64,000 nt of DNA from Putridiphycobacter sp965230485. GTDB taxonomy: Bacteria > Bacteroidota > Bacteroidia > Flavobacteriales_D > Crocinitomicaceae. Both the position numbers and the translations under genes were made by a program. The DNA lies in contig CBDDLA010000001.1 of NCBI GenBank assembly GCA_965230485.1, positions 3,162,001-3,226,000 of the forward strand. The letters run 5' to 3'. Positions 25,065 to 32,953 of this stretch are shown here, piece after piece (within the stretch, counting starts at the first letter, position 1; each line of letters opens with the position of its first letter). The notes under the pieces are model-generated. The model was given only the letters and a program-made list of their open reading frames with translations. It was not told where the DNA came from and made no database searches.

Positions 25065-25949
25065 TTATTTCAGAATGGCTTTATTCAGTTTTTTTATATC
25101 TCCTTTCGACAAACCTAGCCCCATTTGACTGAATCCATCATATAGTACACTTTCAGTTTTACAGTCAATAATAAAGATGTGCTTCCTTCTTGTAAAAACC
25201 GGTAGAAGATAGCAAAAATCCTCTGTATTGCTATCGATATATGTTTGCAGCTCTTCATCAGTAACAAACTTAATTTTATGGTTATATAGTTCTTTAAGTT
25301 TCTGCTTTTCGATAAGTGGCTCAGCTTTATCATCAAAAGGGTAGTACTCGCCATGTTTCAAACTAGACTCGCTAACTAGTAGTGTTTTACGTCTTATCTT
25401 AGCACTTCTTTTGTTATAAAGCATAGTGGTATTATATCTCACTTTGGTAATTGTAGGACCATTAACTTTTGCGCCATTAAGCTTCATTTCAATAAAATCG
25501 TGCATCATTTTTACAATCCCCGTTGCTCGATAAGCCGCGTCAGTCACATACTTTTCATGAGAAAAATTATCTAAAATAACATCTGCAACTGTTCTTTTAA
25601 AAATGTCTTCTTCTCCACCCATAATTAACGCGTATCTGTTATATTCCTGTTCCGATACATTCGTTTCAACCGTCATGGTTACAGGTACTAAGTATGATAT
25701 GGACTTATCCTCTGACGAGTACTCGTAATCCTGAGGAACGAATTCATAATCGGTTACTTCCCAATATTTCTCAAATCCAATTTTTAACCTCTTGTCCATT
25801 TCTTCTGAACCGGTTGAAATTACAATCACTGTACTTTTTAAAAATCTTTCCTTGAGTAGCTTAGGAGAACATGTTCCGCCATATTGTGAAAACGAAATCA
25901 GCTGAAAACAAAATAGAGTGATAAAAAAGAAAATTTTTAAGTTTTTCAT
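25065..25949 (-). CDS. Exported protein of unknown function
   Basis: A 294-residue protein with a signal peptide (MKNLKIFFFITLFCFQLISFS). ATG 25949 is chosen because the signal begins there; the frame upstream to 26000 has no conserved look. The mature part is soluble, mixed alpha/beta and rich in K/E/Y, with no T9SS domain or lipobox, so it is probably periplasmic. Segments such as VIVISTGSEEMDKRLKIGFE and KHIFIIDCKTESVLYDGFSQ hint at two similar halves, each beginning with a beta strand. I recognise no family. It follows tRNA-Ala on the opposite strand. Confidence 0.65.
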   Translation of the reverse strand: MKNLKIFFFITLFCFQLISFSQYGGTCSPKLLKERFLKSTVIVISTGSEEMDKRLKIGFEKYWEVTDYEFVPQDYEYSSEDKSISYLVPVTMTVETNVSEQEYNRYALIMGGEEDIFKRTVADVILDNFSHEKYVTDAAYRATGIVKMMHDFIEMKLNGAKVNGPTITKVRYNTTMLYNKRSAKIRRKTLLVSESSLKHGEYYPFDDKAEPLIEKQKLKELYNHKIKFVTDEELQTYIDSNTEDFCYLLPVFTRRKHIFIIDCKTESVLYDGFSQMGLGLSKGDIKKLNKAILK

Positions 25950-26198
25950 AATGAATGTAGTACTGTTTTTTAGGCGAAGATAGTAATTATTATTGTTCAA
26001 AGATAAGTAGAACGGATTTCAGTTTGATACACCATATCAAATCAAGATCTTGAGATTCTATTGATACATAGAAATGCTAGATCCTAAATCTCATAAATCA
26101 TTTTCGGTAAATATAATTGGCTATGCTTAAATAAGAATATACCCATTTGATTGGTCTACATTTTTAAAAATTATCCGTTAACTATCCTTCAAGAGCCC

Positions 26199-26843
26199 TT
26201 ACATATAAATTGTAAAGCCAGTTTGACCTAGAAAATTGGCCCTTTGCAAAGGTTCAAACCTTACATTGGTATTGTCAAAGCCGTTATAGTTTTCATGATT
26301 CAGTGATACCCCGAAACCTAATTGTGTGTGAAACGACAAGAATTTTGTAATAACCAATTGTGTTCTCACAGCTGGAGCAAGTGTAATAGAGTTGAATTTG
26401 CGAACCGTAGTCTCTATATCACTAACTTGAGTGTCCTCATTTCCAATCTGGAAAATACCGATTCCACCTAAGCCAATGTTAAGTTGGCTTTCATTAAATA
26501 TGTCAAGTCGAACATAACGCTTAAATATGGCTAATTGCCCTACTAAACTATTTCTTTTTATTTGATAGGTACTATTAGTTGTTTTGTTTTCAACATTATT
26601 GGTGACGTAACCAATACCTAAAAGAGTGGTTAATCTGTTAACATACATGGCGCCGTTAAATATAATGCCCAATTGGTTCCTTTTTAGGGTGCTGCCTTTA
26701 ATTTGTTTAAGTGCACTAATATTCACAATAGGGTTAACCTCCAGGCCAAATTTCACGGCTCCCCTCGGCCTTTTCTCTTCAGTTTGTGCAAATGAGGAAA
26801 AGGAAAGCGTTAAAATGATGAATAAAAATTGTAGGGCTTTCAT
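26199..26843 (-). CDS. Outer-membrane beta-barrel protein, unknown function
   Basis: A 214-residue exported protein: signal peptide 1-19 (LSFSSFA), then about eight amphipathic strands with aromatic residues at the edges (GAVKFGLEVNPIV, LTTLLGIGYVTNN, LSFHTQLGFGVSL), typical of small OmpW/porin-like barrels of Bacteroidota. The C-terminus is GFTIYM rather than the usual final F/W. About 250 bases of spacer separate it from the exported protein gene downstream on the same strand (25949). Function unknown. Confidence 0.65.
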   Translation of the reverse strand: MKALQFLFIILTLSFSSFAQTEEKRPRGAVKFGLEVNPIVNISALKQIKGSTLKRNQLGIIFNGAMYVNRLTTLLGIGYVTNNVENKTTNSTYQIKRNSLVGQLAIFKRYVRLDIFNESQLNIGLGGIGIFQIGNEDTQVSDIETTVRKFNSITLAPAVRTQLVITKFLSFHTQLGFGVSLNHENYNGFDNTNVRFEPLQRANFLGQTGFTIYM

Positions 26844-27045
26844 ATGGCTTGATTTAGAATAGTTTTAGATTCTTTAACGTAAAAAATTTCAACATTATTG
26901 CTCAAATCTTTTTTATCCACCAAATGTTAAGCAACATTGTCATTACAATCATAAAAAAAGTTAATTCCGCTAAGGGTAATTGCCTTTTCTCGACTATATA
27001 AATAAGTAACTGCAAAATATTGTAACTTTAGCGAAAGGACATAAG

Positions 27046-27501
27046 ATGATTAACTGGAACGACATTATTAAGTATGCTACACATGGCAATCCATTGCCAG
27101 ATAATAGGATTGAGAAAACAGAAGCAGAATGGAAAACCATTTTGACGCCAGAACAATTTAGAATAACGAGACTTAAGGGGACTGAACCTGCTGGATCCGG
27201 TGCACTCTGTTCTGCATACGATCCTGGCATCTACAATTGTGTTTGTTGTGCCACCCCATTATTTGACTCAACCATAAAGTTCAGTTCTGGAACAGGTTGG
27301 CCAAGTTTTACACAACCGATTAAAGAAAATGCCATTAAGAATGTAAAGGATACGTCGTATGGAATGGTGAGGGTAGAAGTAATGTGTAATACCTGTGACG
27401 CTCATTTGGGACATGTTTTTCCAGACGGACCTGAACCAACTGGGTTAAGGTACTGTATTAATTCAGAATCGCTAACACTAGTGAAAAATACTGTAAAATG
27501 A
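27046..27501 (+). CDS. msrB: Peptide-methionine (R)-S-oxide reductase MsrB
   Basis: Reduces R-methionine sulfoxide in proteins. 151 residues, cytoplasmic. Zinc ligands C65/C68 (NCVCC) and C114/C117 (CNTC); catalytic cysteine C137 in RYCINS; GWPSF and HLGHVFPDGP are MsrB hallmarks. C55 (ALCSAY) is a possible resolving cysteine. ATG 27046 has GAAAGGA about 8 bases upstream, and TAACTTTA at 27023-27030 is a near -7 element. It overlaps the GNAT gene by 4 bases and opens a same-strand run that includes msrA, selO and ytxJ, so a protein-repair role under oxidative stress is likely. Confidence 0.96.
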   Translation: MINWNDIIKYATHGNPLPDNRIEKTEAEWKTILTPEQFRITRLKGTEPAGSGALCSAYDPGIYNCVCCATPLFDSTIKFSSGTGWPSFTQPIKENAIKNVKDTSYGMVRVEVMCNTCDAHLGHVFPDGPEPTGLRYCINSESLTLVKNTVK

Positions 27502-27776
27502 GAACTTTAATACACGATAAAGCCAATAGAAAATTTGTTTTAGAACTTGAACAAAACGAGACTGCCGAAGTTGTTTATACTGCTGATAATAATCAGTTAA
27601 GATTGATTTATTCTGAGGTGCCGCATCATTTGAGAGGTTTAGGTATTGGGAAAGAATTAGTCGAAAAAACGTTTGAAAAACTTACTGAAGAAGGTTACCA
27701 GGCCGAAGCCGTTTGCTCCTATATTAGAATGATTGCAAAAAGAAGTTCTAAATGGAATGAAATAATTAAGCACTAA
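27498..27776 (+). CDS. Small GNAT-family N-acetyltransferase (NATD1/YidJ type)
   Basis: A 92-residue minimal acetyltransferase: acetyl-CoA loop LRGLGIGKELVEKTFEKL (about 51-68) and the ending CSYIRMIAKR, as in the single-domain YjdJ/NATD1 group (COG2388). Its ATG overlaps the msrB stop (ATGA), so translation is probably coupled. In many bacteria this domain occurs beside redox enzymes, but its acceptor is unknown. Family assignment is secure; function is not. Confidence 0.85.
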   Translation: MRTLIHDKANRKFVLELEQNETAEVVYTADNNQLRLIYSEVPHHLRGLGIGKELVEKTFEKLTEEGYQAEAVCSYIRMIAKRSSKWNEIIKH

Positions 27777-27784
27777 GCAAACCC

Positions 27785-27913
27785 ATGCCAACACTTGAAA
27801 ATAGCGCAATGTATAATCGTTTTAGTTCAGAAATGGTAAACAATCACATTGCAAAGCATATGACCAGAAAAACAAATACATTTACCAATTGCAATGCGGA
27901 AAGGCCTGTATGA
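27785..27913 (+). CDS. Possible 42-residue small protein coupled to selO
   Basis: An ATG-initiated frame in the 133-base gap between the GNAT gene and selO. It begins MPTLENSAMYNRFSSEMV, continues with one cysteine (TNCNAE) and ends PV-stop, with the TGA overlapping the selO ATG (ATGA). No ribosome binding site is visible before its own ATG, and no family is recognised, so it may be a chance frame or the remnant of a larger gene. Confidence 0.3.
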   Translation: MPTLENSAMYNRFSSEMVNNHIAKHMTRKTNTFTNCNAERPV

Positions 27914-29478
27914 CTCATTTTTTAGATTTAGAAATAGAACCCCGATTTTCAAATAAATTACCATCAGATCCTGATTTAAACAATCAAAGAAGGCAGGTGC
28001 ATAAGGCTTGCTTTTCTTATGTGGATACTAAAATACCAGCAGAGTCAAGGTTCATACATTTGAACAAAAATTTTCTAAAGGAGCTTGATATTGAATTAGG
28101 TCAAGATAAAGAATCATTAAACGTATTAACAGGTGTAAAACCGTATAAGAATTTTAAAGCTTATGCTATGTGTTATGGGGGGCATCAATTTGGTCATTGG
28201 GCAGGGCAGTTAGGAGACGGAAGAGCAATTAATATCGCCGAACTTAAGATTCGAAATCAAAATTGGAAATTTCAGCTCAAAGGAGCAGGGCCAACTCCTT
28301 ATTCTAGAACAGCAGATGGATTTGCTGTACTGAGGTCTAGTATCCGAGAATACTTGTGTAGCGAGGCTATGAATGCCTTGGGAGTGCCTACAACTCGTGC
28401 ATTATCAATTGCCTTATCAGGAGATAAAGTAATCAGAGATATACTATATGATGGCAATCCTGCAGAAGAATTAGGAGCCATAGTTTGTCGTGTTTCTCCT
28501 TCTTTTTTGCGTTTTGGGAGCTATGAAATTTTTAGTGCAAGGCAAGAAATAAGTGAATTAAAACAATTGGTCGATTATACAATTAAAGAGCACTATTCAG
28601 AATTAGGCGAACCTTCGAAAGAGACCTATATTGATTTTTTTAAATCAGTAGTTGACCGTACCAAAAATATGATTATTCATTGGCAAAGAGTCGGTTTTGT
28701 TCACGGTGTAATGAATACAGATAATATGTCAATTTTAGGTCTTACAATTGATTATGGCCCATATGGTTGGCTTGAAGATTATGATACTGGCTGGACACCA
28801 AATACAACGGATGCGCAGCATAAGCGTTATCGGTTCGGAAATCAACCAAACATTGCACTATGGAATCTAGTACAGCTGGCCAATGCGCTATATCCGTTAA
28901 TTGAAGATGTAGAGCCATTGCAATCAATTTTAGATGGGTATAAGTCTGATTACTTGCAATCGTATCATACAATGATGTCTGAAAAATTAGGTTTATATCA
29001 ACCAGATCTTATTAGTGATGACTTTATTAATGAATTGACCAACCTCATGCAAATGAGCGAAGTGGATATGACTATGTTCTTTCGAGAATTATCATCAAAA
29101 ACATTGACAAACTTTGATTTATTTTGGAGCATGGTCATTAACGTTTCTTATTTAAGTACAGGGTTATTAGAAAATAAGAAGGAAAAGTGGGATAAATGGT
29201 TTGAGAAATACGACCTTTATTTACAAGCCGAAAATATGAAATTGATCAATCGTCAATCTAAAATGAAGGCTGTCAATCCAAAATATGTATTGCGAAATTA
29301 TATGGCCCAGCTGGCCATTGATGATGCTGAAAAAGGCAACTATGAATTGATTGATGAATTATATCAAATGTTACTTCATCCTTATAATGAACAACCTGAA
29401 TACAATAAATGGTATGCAAAACGACCAGATTGGGCAAAACATAAAGTGGGATGCTCGCAATTGTCTTGCAGTTCTTAA
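27910..29478 (+). CDS. selO: Protein adenylyltransferase SelO (YdiU)
   Basis: Pseudokinase-fold enzyme that transfers AMP to Ser/Thr/Tyr of proteins; in E. coli and mitochondria SelO AMPylates proteins involved in redox homeostasis. 522 residues. Signature segments: GGHQFGHWAGQLGDGRA, KGAGPTPYSRTADG, RSSIREYL, and the metal-binding HGVMNTDNMSILG and DYGPYGWLE. The C-terminus ends CSQLSCSS, the position where animal SelO has selenocysteine; here both are ordinary Cys (TGC). The start is ATG 27910, preceded by GGAAAGG; a longer frame opens at TTG 27889. Sits between msrB and msrA, which supports a redox role. Confidence 0.95.
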   Translation: MTHFLDLEIEPRFSNKLPSDPDLNNQRRQVHKACFSYVDTKIPAESRFIHLNKNFLKELDIELGQDKESLNVLTGVKPYKNFKAYAMCYGGHQFGHWAGQLGDGRAINIAELKIRNQNWKFQLKGAGPTPYSRTADGFAVLRSSIREYLCSEAMNALGVPTTRALSIALSGDKVIRDILYDGNPAEELGAIVCRVSPSFLRFGSYEIFSARQEISELKQLVDYTIKEHYSELGEPSKETYIDFFKSVVDRTKNMIIHWQRVGFVHGVMNTDNMSILGLTIDYGPYGWLEDYDTGWTPNTTDAQHKRYRFGNQPNIALWNLVQLANALYPLIEDVEPLQSILDGYKSDYLQSYHTMMSEKLGLYQPDLISDDFINELTNLMQMSEVDMTMFFRELSSKTLTNFDLFWSMVINVSYLSTGLLENKKEKWDKWFEKYDLYLQAENMKLINRQSKMKAVNPKYVLRNYMAQLAIDDAEKGNYELIDELYQMLLHPYNEQPEYNKWYAKRPDWAKHKVGCSQLSCSS

Positions 29479-29498
29479 CTAAAAATTAAAACAACAAA

Positions 29499-29990
29499 AT
29501 GAGCAATATTAAAAAAGCATATATAGCAGGTGGCTGCTTCTGGGGGATGGAAGACCTGTTTAGGGTCAGACCTGGAATTATTGACACTGAGGTTGGTTAT
29601 ATTGGTGGTGAAAACGCCAACCCAACCTATAAATACCATCCTGGCCATGCCGAAGGTATTGAATTAACCTACAACGCAGATGAAACTTCTTTTGAAGATA
29701 TTTTAGATTATTTTTTTAGAATTCATGATCCAACAACTGTCGATAGGCAAGGAAATGATAGGGGGTCGAGTTACCGATCTGCTATTTTTTATCAAAATGA
29801 ATCGGAAAAAACGATCGCTGAAAAAATAATAGGTATTGTAAATACTTCTGGAAGATGGAATGCAGATGCGGTGACAACTTTAGAACCTTATTCGACTTTT
29901 TGGCCAGCTGAACCTGAACATCAAGACTATTTGGTTAGAATCCCAAATGGTTATACATGCCATTTTGAACGATTTGGTTCTTTTTTGTAA
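29499..29990 (+). CDS. msrA: Peptide-methionine (S)-S-oxide reductase MsrA
   Basis: Reduces S-methionine sulfoxide. 163 residues, cytoplasmic short form. The catalytic motif GCFWG lies at 12-16 (C13). HPGHAEGIELTYNAD, FFRIHDPTTVDRQGNDRGSSYRS and FWPAEPEHQDYL are typical MsrA blocks. Only one other cysteine (C154, YTCHF) is available to resolve the sulfenic acid; otherwise a low-molecular thiol such as bacillithiol could do so. It starts 20 bases after selO. Confidence 0.96.
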   Translation: MSNIKKAYIAGGCFWGMEDLFRVRPGIIDTEVGYIGGENANPTYKYHPGHAEGIELTYNADETSFEDILDYFFRIHDPTTVDRQGNDRGSSYRSAIFYQNESEKTIAEKIIGIVNTSGRWNADAVTTLEPYSTFWPAEPEHQDYLVRIPNGYTCHFERFGSFL

Positions 29991-30032
29991 TCATTGCTGG
30001 CTTAAACCGACTTATTAATAAACTAAAAGCAG

Positions 30033-30371
30033 ATGAAAAATTGGAAACATATAACAGATATCAGTGAGATTGATCGTATCATAGAAGCTTCAAGTGAACG
30101 CCCGCAGATTTTATTTAAAGACAGTTTAACCTGTGGAATCAGTGCTTATGCAAAAAGCCGTTTGTCGGACGGAAATGATTTGTTGATGAATTTGGCCGAC
30201 TTTAATTATTTAGACCTCCTAAAATATAGGAACATATCGAATCACATTGCAGATGTATTTGATGTTTATCATCAGTCTCCTCAAATTTTAGTTGTTAAAG
30301 ATGGAAAAGTGTCTTACACGGCTTCTCATCATTCCATACAACCAAGGGAGATTGCTAAACATCTTGAATAA
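30033..30371 (+). CDS. ytxJ: YtxJ-like bacillithiol-system protein
   Basis: A 112-residue monothiol thioredoxin-fold protein of the YtxJ family, linked to bacillithiol (BSH) redox biology. It has DSLTCGISAYAK with a single active-site cysteine (C34) instead of CxxC, a DVYHQSPQILVVKDG cis-proline region, and a C-terminal helix. It suggests that the organism makes BSH, as many Bacteroidota do; no bshABC genes are in the window. Between msrA and the pterin dehydratase in the same run. It could reduce BSH-mixed disulfides on MsrA/MsrB substrates; that is inference. Confidence 0.85.
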   Translation: MKNWKHITDISEIDRIIEASSERPQILFKDSLTCGISAYAKSRLSDGNDLLMNLADFNYLDLLKYRNISNHIADVFDVYHQSPQILVVKDGKVSYTASHHSIQPREIAKHLE

Positions 30372-30380
30372 ATACCAATC

Positions 30381-30668
30381 ATGATACTTTCTGATGTTGA
30401 AATAGTCAATCAAATTAAGTCATTGCACCTGCAATGGAAATCAGTTGATGGCTGGCTTGAAAAGCAAATAGAATTTGAGAATTTTGATAAAGCCTTCGAT
30501 TTTATGAAATCAGTGGCAGACATCTGCAAAAAACATAACCATCACCCATTTTGGACAAACAACTATAAGCAGGTTAGCATTAAGTTCAGAACAAATGATG
30601 CTGGAGGCATTACACAACGTGACATAGATGTAGCAAAAGAAATAGATAGCCTTGAGAAAAACACTTAA
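30381..30668 (+). CDS. 4a-hydroxytetrahydrobiopterin dehydratase (PCD/DCoH)
   Basis: Dehydrates the 4a-carbinolamine of tetrahydropterin made by aromatic amino-acid hydroxylases. 95 residues, with the family motif KKHNHHPFWTNNYKQV (about 50-65) and a following RTNDAGGIT...D segment. It starts 9 bases after ytxJ. No phenylalanine hydroxylase gene is in view, so it may assist pterin recycling elsewhere or have a moonlighting role. Confidence 0.92.
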   Translation: MILSDVEIVNQIKSLHLQWKSVDGWLEKQIEFENFDKAFDFMKSVADICKKHNHHPFWTNNYKQVSIKFRTNDAGGITQRDIDVAKEIDSLEKNT

Positions 30669-30732
30669 TACTTCATAGTTATTACAAACATTGATGTAGA
30701 AACAACCTTTATATCCCAAAGAAAATCCAGAG

Positions 30733-31959
30733 ATGAACACCGAAAACCTCATCATACCTACAAAAAATGGCCTTAGTTTAAGCGCTAAGCTAGAATTGCC
30801 TGCCAATGGGAAAGTGGCTCAATATGCTATTTTCGCTCATTGCTTTACATGTAATAGTAATTTAGGAATAGTTCGTCATATCAGTAGAAACTTAACTTCG
30901 CGCGGCATTGCAGTTTTAAGGTTCGATTTTACAGGCTTAGGACAGAGTGAAGGCGAGTTTGCAGCTACAAATTTTTCAAATAATGTATCCGATTTATTAG
31001 ATGTGAATGCATTTTTGAAATTAAATTATAAAGCACCTGAACTATTAATAGGTCACTCTTTAGGTGGCACGGCGGTTTTAATGGCGGCATTCGATTTGCC
31101 GAACATTAAAGGGATAGCCACCATTGGCTCCCCTTCAAACCCTGCTCATATTAAAAAATTACTTAATTATGATTCTAAAAAGCTACAGAACTCAGATGCT
31201 TTTGAAGTGAATATTGGCGGACGGCCATTCGAAATTCAAAAGCAATTTATAGATGATGTAGAACAGCATGATTTGCTGAAGAAAATTAAAGGCTTAAAAA
31301 AGGCACTCCTCATTCTCCACTCTCCGCAAGACATGATTGTAGAAGTCAAAAATGCTGCAGAACTATTCCACAATGCATTTCATCCGAAAAGTTTTGTTAG
31401 TCTTGATGGTGCAGATCACCTGTTAACCAGAAAAGAAGACGCACTTTATGCTGCAGATGTTATTGGCGCTTGGGCAAGTAGATATGTAGATTTACAAATA
31501 GAGGAAGATGCAAAGATCAGTACAGAAGGGGAGCAGGTGGTTGTCCATTTAAATTTAGAAGATAATTTCACAAGTCAAATCTTTACGGAGAAACACCAAT
31601 TAATTGCTGACGAGCCAAAAAACATAGGAGGAGACGATTTAGGGCCGTCACCTTATGAATTACTTAATTCAGCAATTGGTGCATGCACAGTAATGACACT
31701 AAAAATGTACGCCGAAAGAAAAAAGTGGGACCTAAAGGAAGTGTTCGTTTATTTATCTCATACTAAAAAGCCAGCAGAAGAAATCCAGAGCGAAAAACCA
31801 TTATCTGGAAGAATTGATGTCATTACAAAACAGCTAAAATTTGTTGGTAATTTAGATGACGCTCAAAAAGAAAAATTAAAATCAATAGCATCCAGATGTC
31901 CAGTTCACAAAACTGTGGTTGGAGATGTAATTATAGAAACACAAGTACTGAGTGAATAA
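30733..31959 (+). CDS. Fused alpha/beta hydrolase and OsmC-type peroxiredoxin
   Basis: A 408-residue fusion. Residues 1-250 are an alpha/beta hydrolase (FAHCFTCNSN oxyanion region, nucleophile motif GHSLGG with Ser near 116, LDGADHLL with the catalytic His). Residues about 265-408 form an OsmC/Ohr-like domain with both redox cysteines: AIGACTVMTLKMYA and SRCPVHKT. OsmC proteins reduce organic and lipid hydroperoxides by a cysteine peroxidase mechanism; the hydrolase may release or select acyl substrates. Two-domain members occur in many bacteria. Last gene of the redox run, so detoxification of fatty or organic peroxides is the likely role. Confidence 0.9.
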   Translation: MNTENLIIPTKNGLSLSAKLELPANGKVAQYAIFAHCFTCNSNLGIVRHISRNLTSRGIAVLRFDFTGLGQSEGEFAATNFSNNVSDLLDVNAFLKLNYKAPELLIGHSLGGTAVLMAAFDLPNIKGIATIGSPSNPAHIKKLLNYDSKKLQNSDAFEVNIGGRPFEIQKQFIDDVEQHDLLKKIKGLKKALLILHSPQDMIVEVKNAAELFHNAFHPKSFVSLDGADHLLTRKEDALYAADVIGAWASRYVDLQIEEDAKISTEGEQVVVHLNLEDNFTSQIFTEKHQLIADEPKNIGGDDLGPSPYELLNSAIGACTVMTLKMYAERKKWDLKEVFVYLSHTKKPAEEIQSEKPLSGRIDVITKQLKFVGNLDDAQKEKLKSIASRCPVHKTVVGDVIIETQVLSE

Positions 31960-31994
31960 TTTACTCTTGTTTGATACTGCAGTCAGCACCCATA

Positions 31995-32228
31995 TTATTC
32001 AATCTGACGTTTTTCAAAGGCTTTAACAATAGTTTGGGCTTCATCTAATTTATTGCCGTCAGCAAAAACCTGGGCAAATCCACTACTTCCAAATCCAGCA
32101 GTTAATGCTGAATTGGTATCGCTTTTTTCTTGAGCCAAAATGCCAGCATCAATCAATTCAGTTTTTAGAAAACTCGCCAACAAACTTGGTCCAGTATATA
32201 CCCAAACCCATTCTATCTTCTCTGCCAT
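31995..32228 (-). CDS. DUF2007 family small protein
   Basis: A 77-residue protein of the DUF2007 (putative PII-like signal-transducing) type: VWVYTGPSLLASFLKTELIDAGI followed by a second strand-helix (AQVFADGNKLDEAQTIVKAF). No signal peptide. It follows the DUF4442 gene on the same strand with a 56-base gap and converges on the redox run. Function unknown; family is named from the ferredoxin-like pattern. Confidence 0.7.
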   Translation of the reverse strand: MAEKIEWVWVYTGPSLLASFLKTELIDAGILAQEKSDTNSALTAGFGSSGFAQVFADGNKLDEAQTIVKAFEKRQIE

Positions 32229-32284
32229 ATTAATACTTTTATTATTACCTATAATGTACGAAATTTTTATGACAAAAACAAATA

Positions 32285-32791
32285 TTACACCTTAGTTTTA
32301 ACTTGTTTCCAATTTTTAATCTGCCACGTAACCGTAGCGGTACAAATATGGTTGTTACCTCTATCGTAAGTTTCTACCTTATTCTGAACAGTGATTTTCT
32401 CACTATTTTTTAAAGGTGTAATAATTTGATTATTAAACCATTCTTCAGAAAGTTTGATTTTAGCATAACAAGTCGATTTAGCTTGGTAGTGATATTCCAT
32501 TTCAATCTTTTCCATTATCAGGCGGTACACCTTAAAATTTAAGTTAGTCATTAACAAAAAACCAGATGCAAACTCCGAACAAGTGGCTAACCCACATGCA
32601 TGTATACCCTTTATATGGTTAAAGTTTTTCCGTTTGTAAGGAATGACTGTGGCTAAATCAAAATCATTAATGTGGTGAATTTTTATACCGTGAGGTTTGT
32701 TAAAAGGAATGGTCCAACCTAGCATCATATTTAGCTTCCATAATCCAAACTTACTTGATTTGGCATTGTTAATGTGCTTATCTATATCCAT
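32285..32791 (-). CDS. DUF4442 hotdog-fold protein
   Basis: A 168-residue protein with the DUF4442 pattern: an N-terminal helix (FGLWKLNMMLGWTIPFNKPHGI), then the hotdog fold with KNFNHIKGIHACGLATCSE as the central helix entry where PaaI-type thioesterases bind acyl-CoA. The usual catalytic Asp/Glu in that helix is replaced by ATCSE, so activity is uncertain. It lies upstream of the DUF2007 gene in the same direction. Confidence 0.75.
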   Translation of the reverse strand: MDIDKHINNAKSSKFGLWKLNMMLGWTIPFNKPHGIKIHHINDFDLATVIPYKRKNFNHIKGIHACGLATCSEFASGFLLMTNLNFKVYRLIMEKIEMEYHYQAKSTCYAKIKLSEEWFNNQIITPLKNSEKITVQNKVETYDRGNNHICTATVTWQIKNWKQVKTKV

Positions 32792-32953
32792 TTCACCGAT
32801 TATTACTTAATAATTTTACGTTAACCTTAAATATCGTGTAAATTCTTGAATAGCGAGCAAAAATGAGTTAACTTTACGGGTTTAATTTATATTCATGCGA
32901 CCATTTTATAACGACTATTGTTTAATTGGTTGACATAAAAAAGAGAGTTATAT

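Noticed and set aside
29440..29478. Selenocysteine in SelO
   Set aside because: The C-terminal CSQLSCSS is encoded by TGC codons and no in-frame TGA precedes the TAA.
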